From an uncultured Clostridia bacterium (GTDB lineage Bacteria > Bacillota > Clostridia > Oscillospirales > Acutalibacteraceae): 7,570 nucleotides of DNA. The position numbers and the translations under genes are program-made. The stretch is taken from positions 1-7,570 of the forward strand of contig CANQIG010000089.1 of assembly GCA_947623765.1 (NCBI GenBank), written 5' to 3'. Every line of letters starts with the position of its first letter. The stretch's first letter is position 1. Of this stretch, positions 1-4,137 are shown piece after piece. The notes beneath the pieces were generated by a model. The model did not search any database. It was not told the DNA's origin and saw only the letters and a list, made by a program, of their open reading frames with translations.

Positions 1-11
1 GATCGGTTTGC

Positions 12-42
12 AAAAGGCGGGCGCCCTTTCAGGAAAGCCCGC
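12..42 (-). terminator. Probable intrinsic terminator of the aroE-rlmI operon
   Basis: Read on the minus strand, GCGGGC (42-37) pairs with GCCCGC (22-17), and a short T tract (CTTTT, 16-12) follows. An inner CTTTC/GAAAG pairing extends the stem, leaving a bulge on the 3' side. The 5' arm lies in the last codons of the rlmI-like gene and the stop codon (31-29) is inside the hairpin, which is common for compact bacterial operons. The T tract is only four bases, so efficiency is uncertain. Seen: the inverted repeat and T run. Inferred: terminator function. Confidence 0.45.
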
Positions 43-1234
43 GCGAGAGCTGGAAGATGTAGAATTTCAGGTAGTAGGATTCGGCGGCGTTCCAGAGAAT
101 GGGGTGGTCCGGCGACTGCGTGCGGAACTCCACCTGCCTCAGCCGCACATGGGCGGCGCGCGCGGCCTCCGCGACCGTTTTCGCGAAGAGCTCCGGCGTC
201 ATGAAATGGGAGCAGGAGCAGGTCGCGAGGAACCCGCCGTCTTTGACGAGCCGCATCCCGCGCAGATTGATCTCCCGGTACCCCTTCGCCGCGTTTTTGA
301 CCGAATCCCGCGATTTCGTGAACGCGGGCGGGTCGAGGATCACCACGTCGAACCGCCGCCCCTCCTGTGCGAGCGTGGGGAGTAGGTCGAAGACGTCGGC
401 GGCGAGGAATTCCGCGCGGTCAGAAAAGCCGTTCAGCGCGGCGTTCTCCTTCGCCTGCGCGACGGCGAGCTCCGAGGCGTCCACGCCGAGGACGCGCTTT
501 GCGCCGCCGCGCGCCGCGTTCAGCGCGAAGGAGCCGGTGTGCGTGAAGCAGTCGAGCACGTCCGCGCCCGCGCAGAGGCGGCCCACCGCCGCCCGGTTGT
601 ATTTCTGGTCGAGGAAAAACCCGGTCTTCTGCCCGTTTTCCACATCGACGAGGTACCGCACGCCGTTCTCGGTGATCGGGACCTTCGTCTCGAACGGCGC
701 GGAGAGGAACCCCTTCTTCCGCTCCATGCCCTCCTTGAGGCGCTCCTTCGCGTCGCTGCGCTCATAGATGCCGCGCACCGAAACGCCGTCTTTTTCGAGC
801 GTTTCGACGAGCAGCGCGAGGATGCGGTCCTTCATGCGGTCGATGCCGAGCGCGAGCGATTCCACGACCAGCACGTCGCCGAACTTGTCCACGGTGAGCC
901 CCGGGAGAAAGTCCGCCTCGCCGAACAGCAGGCGGCACGCGGAGGTGTCGACGACCTTCTTCCGGTACTCCCACGCCGCCTCCACGCGGCGGCGCAGCAG
1001 CGCGTCGTCGACGGCCTCGTCCGGGTCGCGCGTCATCATGCGGATGCGGATCTTCGAGGCGTTGTTGATGAACCCCCGCCCGAGCGGATAACCGTTCCAG
1101 TCGCAAAGGCGCAGCACCGCACCGTTTTCATACGCCCCCTCGATGCGGTCGAGCTCGTTGTCGTAGATCCAAAGGCCGCCGGCTTTGAACTGCCGTCCCT
1201 CTCCCTTTTTGAGATACGCCGTCGCTTCAGCCAT
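29..1234 (-). CDS. rlmI: RlmI-like 23S rRNA (cytosine-5) methyltransferase
   Basis: The 401-residue product is close in length to E. coli RlmI (YccW), which methylates a 23S rRNA cytosine at C5 using SAM. Residues 1-75 look like a PUA RNA-binding domain (GGLWIYDNEL at 19-28). The middle carries the family signature GQKTGFFLDQ (201-210). The C-terminal Rossmann methyltransferase shows SAM motif I VLDCFTHTGSFAL (226-238), an acidic residue in GVDAS (250-254), motif IV DPPAFTKS (301-308) and CSCS (339-342), where the catalytic cysteine is expected. The start at 1234 has an AAAGGA Shine-Dalgarno 8 nt upstream. The start overlaps the end of the upstream methyltransferase gene by 8 bp, so translation is probably coupled. 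It is the last gene of the minus-strand operon. Family assignment is firm; the exact target base is inferred from RlmI and could differ in this lineage. Confidence 0.9.
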   Translation of the reverse strand: MAEATAYLKKGEGRQFKAGGLWIYDNELDRIEGAYENGAVLRLCDWNGYPLGRGFINNASKIRIRMMTRDPDEAVDDALLRRRVEAAWEYRKKVVDTSACRLLFGEADFLPGLTVDKFGDVLVVESLALGIDRMKDRILALLVETLEKDGVSVRGIYERSDAKERLKEGMERKKGFLSAPFETKVPITENGVRYLVDVENGQKTGFFLDQKYNRAAVGRLCAGADVLDCFTHTGSFALNAARGGAKRVLGVDASELAVAQAKENAALNGFSDRAEFLAADVFDLLPTLAQEGRRFDVVILDPPAFTKSRDSVKNAAKGYREINLRGMRLVKDGGFLATCSCSHFMTPELFAKTVAEAARAAHVRLRQVEFRTQSPDHPILWNAAESYYLKFYIFQLSRGLS

Positions 1235-2231
1235 GTGTCCTATCCTTTCGCACCGCCCGGAAGATCCGGGCCTTTTTGCCGTTCACGAGAATATCCGCCG
1301 CCGCTTCCACGGCAAAGTCCGCGTTCTCCGAAAGGAGCGCGGCGAACTCCTCCTTTTTCGCCGTGAGGACGCAGAGCACGCCCATCGGCTTTAAAATACG
1401 CGCCGCTTCCGAAAGAAAATCCCGGTAGAGCCCGAGCAGGTCCCCCTCCTCCCGGAACAGTCCCCAGGGCGGGTCGGTGACAAGAAAGTCCACCGCGCCG
1501 TCCGGGATGTGAGAGAGATGCCGCGCGTCCGTCGGAACGGGAAACGCCGGCGGCGAGAAGACCGGCTGCGCGCGCAGCCACTCCGCGAGCGCAGGGTCTT
1601 TGTCCGAGATGAACACCGCTTTCGGCGAGAACGCTTCGAGCGCCGCGCGCGGCAGCGCGCCGTGCCCCGCGAAGGGGTCGCAAAAGACCGCGTTCTCCCT
1701 CATGCCCGCAAAGCGCAGCGCGAGATGGGCGAGCTCCGGGCGGAGCTCCCCCTTTTCCGGGACGCGCACGTCCTCCTTCGGGAGCAGGAACCCGAAGAAG
1801 CCGCCGCCCTCCCGGCGGATCACGAACCAAAATTCAAAGTTTGGCAGCGAGCGGTCCGGGACAAGCCCCGTCCCCCGCGCGATCGCCCGCTCCGCCTCCT
1901 GCGCGATGTTCCCCGGGACGGCGGCGAACCGGTTCTCCCTCGACCACCGCACGCGGAACGTCCCCGTTCGCTTCCCGATCTCCGAAAAGCGGCAGGCTTT
2001 CGCCTGCGACGCCATTTTCGGGAACGTCGCGCCGCCGGGGAACCGCCGCAGCACATGGAACACGCTGTGGAAGATCGGCAGCCGCGCGGGGTCCGCCTCC
2101 TCCTTTGCACGGAAAAACAGCAGACCGCTCTCGGCGCGCTCCACCGACGCGCCCGGCAAAAGCGCGGGCAGCGCCGCCCGCGCGTCGCGCTCGAATCCGG
2201 CGGGGAACGTCCCCGCAAAAAGCGCGCTCAT
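1227..2231 (-). CDS. TRM11-like THUMP/SAM-dependent RNA methyltransferase
   Basis: The 334-residue product has an N-terminal part (about 1-150) resembling the THUMP-type RNA-binding region of TRM11/RlmL-like enzymes, with TFRVRWSREN (91-100) and FEFWFVIRRE (132-141). A Rossmann methyltransferase domain follows. Its motif I is CDPFAGHGALP (184-194), the acidic motif II is ISDKDP (208-213), and motif IV is TDPPWG (252-257). A (D/N)PP(Y/F/W) motif is typical of enzymes that methylate an exocyclic amino group such as guanine N2, so a tRNA or rRNA guanosine-N2 target is the likeliest role, but the substrate is unknown. The start ATG shares four bases (ATGA, 2228-2231) with the aroE stop, and I see no strong Shine-Dalgarno, so translation is probably by coupling from aroE. 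The stop lies 8 bp inside the rlmI-like gene. A DNA methyltransferase is unlikely given the N-terminal region and the RNA-modification neighbour. Confidence 0.78.
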   Translation of the reverse strand: MSALFAGTFPAGFERDARAALPALLPGASVERAESGLLFFRAKEEADPARLPIFHSVFHVLRRFPGGATFPKMASQAKACRFSEIGKRTGTFRVRWSRENRFAAVPGNIAQEAERAIARGTGLVPDRSLPNFEFWFVIRREGGGFFGFLLPKEDVRVPEKGELRPELAHLALRFAGMRENAVFCDPFAGHGALPRAALEAFSPKAVFISDKDPALAEWLRAQPVFSPPAFPVPTDARHLSHIPDGAVDFLVTDPPWGLFREEGDLLGLYRDFLSEAARILKPMGVLCVLTAKKEEFAALLSENADFAVEAAADILVNGKKARIFRAVRKDRTHG

Positions 2232-3112
2232 CGGACGCTGTTTCGGTAGATGCCGACGAATTCCTTCATGTGTTCGATGGGCATCTCCTTTCCGGTCCAG
2301 AGCTTGAACGACGCCGCCCCTTGGAAAAGCATCATCGGCAGGCCGTTCATCGTGCGGCAGCCCGCCTCGCGCGCCATGCGCAGGAATTCCGTCTCGGCGG
2401 GGGAATAGATCGCGTCCGTCACGACGAGCCCGGGCCGGAAGAACGAAGCATCCGGCACGACGGACTGCCCCTCCATCGGCTTCATGCCGACGCGCGTCGC
2501 CTGCGCGAGCACAGCGGAGGTCTCGATCTCCTTTTTCAGCAGCGCCTTGTCGTCGAGGTCGAAGAGCGCGGCGCGGCAGTTCGTCCTGGAATTGATCTTC
2601 TCGACAGTCGCCGCGCCGTTCGCGTAGAATTCATCGCGGATGTTGAAGATGCTGATCTCCTTCGCGCCGTCGAGCGCGAGCTGGATCGCGATGGCCGTGC
2701 CCGCGCCGCCCGCGCCGAGCACCGTGTATTTCTTCCCCTCGACGGTGAGCCCGAAGTCGCGCAGCGATTCCGTGTAGCCGGTCCCGTCCGTGATGTGGCC
2801 GGTGAGGAAGCCGTCCTTGTTGACGATGGTGTTGACCGAGCCGCAGAGCTCGGCGGCGGGCGAGAGCGCGTCGAGGTACTGCCCGACGGCGCGCTTGTTC
2901 GGCATGGAGACGTTCGCGCCGACGAGCTTCATCGCGCGAAACCCCCGGATCGCGTCCTCAAGGTCCTCGAGCCCGACCTCAAAGCAGAGGTAGACGAGAT
3001 CGAGCCCGACCTTCTCGAACGCCTCGTTGTGCATGGCGGGCGAGCCGGAATGCCGGATCGGCGTCGCAAACAGCCCGACGAGCTCGGTGTGCCCGGTGAT
3101 GTTCAAAGCCAT
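2228..3112 (-). CDS. aroE: Shikimate/quinate 5-dehydrogenase, YdiB-like
   Basis: The 294-residue enzyme interconverts 3-dehydroshikimate and shikimate (or quinate) with NAD(P)H in the cytoplasm. The substrate site shows RHSGSPAMHN (20-29; Ser22 and Ser24), catalytic Lys73 in NVSMPNK, Asn94 in SVNTIV and Asp109 in TDGTG. The nucleotide-binding loop is LGAGGAGTA (132-140), followed by FNIRDEF (156-162). Asp160 aligns with the Asp in E. coli YdiB that favours NAD, whereas NADP-specific AroE has NRT. The C-terminus (RVGMKPMEGQS, LFQGAASFKLWTGK) is also more YdiB-like than AroE-like. I chose the ATG at 3112, with GGATGG 7 nt upstream. An in-frame ATG at 3136 would add eight residues but has a poor ribosome site. 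It is first in a three-gene operon with its own promoter. Unusual substitutions are ITDG for NTDG and QAT for the usual NGT/NAT. The biosynthetic versus quinate-degrading role is unresolved. Confidence 0.92.
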   Translation of the reverse strand: MALNITGHTELVGLFATPIRHSGSPAMHNEAFEKVGLDLVYLCFEVGLEDLEDAIRGFRAMKLVGANVSMPNKRAVGQYLDALSPAAELCGSVNTIVNKDGFLTGHITDGTGYTESLRDFGLTVEGKKYTVLGAGGAGTAIAIQLALDGAKEISIFNIRDEFYANGAATVEKINSRTNCRAALFDLDDKALLKKEIETSAVLAQATRVGMKPMEGQSVVPDASFFRPGLVVTDAIYSPAETEFLRMAREAGCRTMNGLPMMLFQGAASFKLWTGKEMPIEHMKEFVGIYRNSVR

Positions 3113-3155
3113 GGAAAAACCATCCCTTCGCTGCATTTCGTATCTTTCATTTTCT

Positions 3156-3184
3156 ATTATACGCCCTATTCCGCGCCGTGGCAA
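3156..3184 (-). promoter_or_regulatory. Sigma-70-type promoter for the aroE operon
   Basis: On the minus strand, TTGCCA (3184-3179), a 17-bp spacer and a perfect TATAAT (3161-3156) form a near-consensus housekeeping promoter. Transcription should start near 3149, giving a leader of about 37 nt before the aroE ATG at 3112. The -35 box and most of the spacer lie inside the last codons of the upstream MmcQ gene (stop at 3168-3166). The operon can therefore be driven independently of that gene, and read-through from it also remains possible. Seen: both boxes and their spacing. Inferred: activity. Confidence 0.8.
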
Positions 3185-3927
3185 GCGTCCCCGGCGGGGC
3201 TTTTCAGCGCCTCGCTGAGTCTTTCCGGCACGGAGCGCGGCCCGCGCACGGCGAAAACGCCGTGGCGCTTCAGGACCTCGAACGTAAAGCGTCCCCGGTC
3301 GTACTCCTCCAGCTTCTCGATCCGCATGCGCTTTGTCATGCGGACGTTTTCGTCCGCGTACCGGTGCGGGATGTCGACCTCGACCGCGCGGCAGCGGTAC
3401 AGGATCGCGGAGACCGGCGCCGCGACGTAGAGATACACCGTGTCCCCGACGCGCACCGCGCTGCTCTGCTTCCAGTCGATCACCCGGTTCTCCCGGAACG
3501 CCGCCTCGATGTCGTAATACTTCGGGTTCGCCGGGACGAGCCACTCGCGCGGGCCCTTCGCGCGCTTCCCCTTCGGCGCGGTGAGCGCAAAGCTGATGTC
3601 GAGCAGCTCCTTCACCGTTTCGTCCGGGACCGTCCCGTCGAGCAGCACGCTGATCCACTCGTAGTGGTTCATGTGGTAGGCGGGAAAGATCCCCGCCTCG
3701 CGCCGCAGCGACCCCGAGAGCAGCGGGTCGCACTTGAGGTTCAGCACGTCCGCCTCGCCCGCCCTCGAGAGCCCGAACTTCGCGTACGGCACGCGCATCA
3801 CGAGGCCGTACCACTTCCGGTTCTCCGCGTGCCGCAGCACGGGCGTGTCGCTCTCCCCGCGAAACGGGTAGTCCGGCTCCGTGCCGTACGCCGCCTTCAC
3901 ATGGGCAAACAGCGCTTCCTTCGTCAT
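3166..3927 (-). CDS. MmcQ/YjbR family protein fused to an EVE/PUA-like domain
   Basis: The 253-residue protein has two parts. Residues 1-115 match the MmcQ/YjbR (CyaY-like fold) family, with RHAENRKWYGLVM (32-44), VLNLKCDP (61-68) and FPAYHMNHYEWISVLLDGTV (81-100). A basic linker (KGKRAKG, 119-125) leads to residues 128-242, which resemble an EVE/PUA-like domain: WLVPANPKYYD (129-139), DWKQSS (151-156), VGDTVYLYVAAP (160-171) and AVRGPRSVPE (226-235). MmcQ/YjbR proteins are usually stand-alone and about 115 residues long, and are called DNA-binding on weak grounds. EVE domains elsewhere recognise modified bases. No biochemical role can be assigned. The start at 3927 has AGGGTG 5 nt upstream and an extended -10 promoter just beyond. 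It is divergent from the nucleotidase gene and 53 bp upstream of aroE. Confidence 0.85.
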   Translation of the reverse strand: MTKEALFAHVKAAYGTEPDYPFRGESDTPVLRHAENRKWYGLVMRVPYAKFGLSRAGEADVLNLKCDPLLSGSLRREAGIFPAYHMNHYEWISVLLDGTVPDETVKELLDISFALTAPKGKRAKGPREWLVPANPKYYDIEAAFRENRVIDWKQSSAVRVGDTVYLYVAAPVSAILYRCRAVEVDIPHRYADENVRMTKRMRIEKLEEYDRGRFTFEVLKRHGVFAVRGPRSVPERLSEALKSPAGDACHGAE

Positions 3928-3966
3928 GCAGACACCCTGCCTTTCTCCCTCAGCAAACTAATGGTT

Positions 3967-3995
3967 ATTATACCACGCCCTTCGAAAAAAAGCAA
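3967..3995 (-). promoter_or_regulatory. Extended -10 promoter for the MmcQ-EVE gene
   Basis: Read leftward, TGGTATAAT (3975-3967) is a perfect -10 with the extended TGn element. The best -35 at 17-bp spacing is TTGCTT (3995-3990), which matches consensus only in TTG. The strong extended -10 compensates for this. The predicted start of transcription is near 3960, leaving a leader of about 33 nt that contains the AGGGTG ribosome site. Confidence 0.7.
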
Positions 3996-4014
3996 ACGGA
4001 CCGCGCCCGGCGTT

Positions 4015-4044
4015 TTTGCGCACGGAGCGGGCTGTTTGCGCAAA
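4015..4044. promoter_or_regulatory. TTTGCGCA direct repeat with palindrome, candidate operator
   Basis: TTTGCGCA occurs at 4015-4022 and again at 4035-4042, exactly 20 bp apart, close to two helical turns. The second copy is part of a perfect 10-bp palindrome TTTGCGCAAA (4035-4044). The repeat ends 5 bp before the -35 box of the right-facing promoter and lies behind the left-facing promoter, a position suited to a regulator acting on both genes. No regulator gene is adjacent, so the cognate protein is unknown. Seen: the repeats. Inferred: regulatory role. Confidence 0.35.
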
Positions 4045-4049
4045 GCCGA

Positions 4050-4078
4050 TTGCCAAACCGCGCCGCGCGCGGTATAAT
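4050..4078 (+). promoter_or_regulatory. Sigma-70-type promoter for the surface nucleotidase gene
   Basis: TTGCCA (4050-4055), a 17-bp spacer and TATAAT (4073-4078) give the same boxes and spacing as the aroE promoter. The spacer contains an inverted repeat (ACCGCG at 4057-4062, CGCGGT at 4068-4073) that could be a repressor site or simply GC-rich chance. Transcription is expected to begin near 4085, downstream of the ATG at 4081, which argues that the gene starts at 4138. Confidence 0.8.
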
Positions 4079-4102
4079 TTATGTGTATGCGAAAAATTTC
4101 CG

Positions 4103-4119
4103 CCGGAGCGTTGCTCCGG
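4103..4119 (+). other. Leader hairpin next to the ribosome binding site
   Basis: CCGGAGC (4103-4109), loop GTT and GCTCCGG (4113-4119) form a perfect 7-bp GC-rich stem in the predicted 5' leader. Its base ends one nucleotide before the AAAGGAG ribosome site (4121-4127). There is no T run, so it is not an intrinsic terminator. It may stabilise the mRNA 5' end or modulate ribosome access. Function is inferred only. Confidence 0.5.
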
Positions 4120-4120
4120 G

Positions 4121-4127
4121 AAAGGAG
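4121..4127 (+). promoter_or_regulatory. Ribosome binding site that sets the nucleotidase start
   Basis: AAAGGAG lies 10 nt before the ATG at 4138. The in-frame ATG at 4081 has no comparable site and lies at or upstream of the predicted transcription start. Starting at 4138 also places a textbook signal peptide at the very N-terminus. Confidence 0.8.
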
Positions 4128-4137
4128 ACTCTCAAAA

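Larger units (their letters stand above)
3928..4137. other. Divergent intergenic control region
   Basis: This 210-bp region separates two divergently transcribed genes and contains both promoters, one facing left (3967-3995) and one facing right (4050-4078). Between them lie TTTGCGCA repeats (4015-4044), and a leader hairpin (4103-4119) follows the right-facing promoter. I see no small coding gene in it and no recognisable riboswitch. It is visibly more AT-rich around the two -10 boxes than the flanking genes. Confidence 0.75.

Noticed and set aside
1841..3430. Long open frame on the plus strand opposite the aroE and methyltransferase genes
   Set aside because: The translation is Arg/Pro/Ala-rich with no recognisable domain, and it lies antisense to three well-supported genes. 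It is a by-product of GC-rich codon usage.
2228..3814. A 528-residue frame extending aroE upstream into the MmcQ gene
   Set aside because: The extra N-terminal part is a shadow of the MmcQ-EVE gene in another frame. The aroE family start, ribosome site and promoter all place the gene at 3112.
4081..4137. Upstream in-frame ATG adding 19 residues to the nucleotidase
   Set aside because: It lies at or before the predicted transcription start, has no ribosome site, and would push the signal peptide away from the N-terminus.
4083..4137. Possible riboswitch in the nucleotidase leader
   Set aside because: The leader is only about 50 nt with a single short hairpin, too small for any known riboswitch aptamer plus expression platform.
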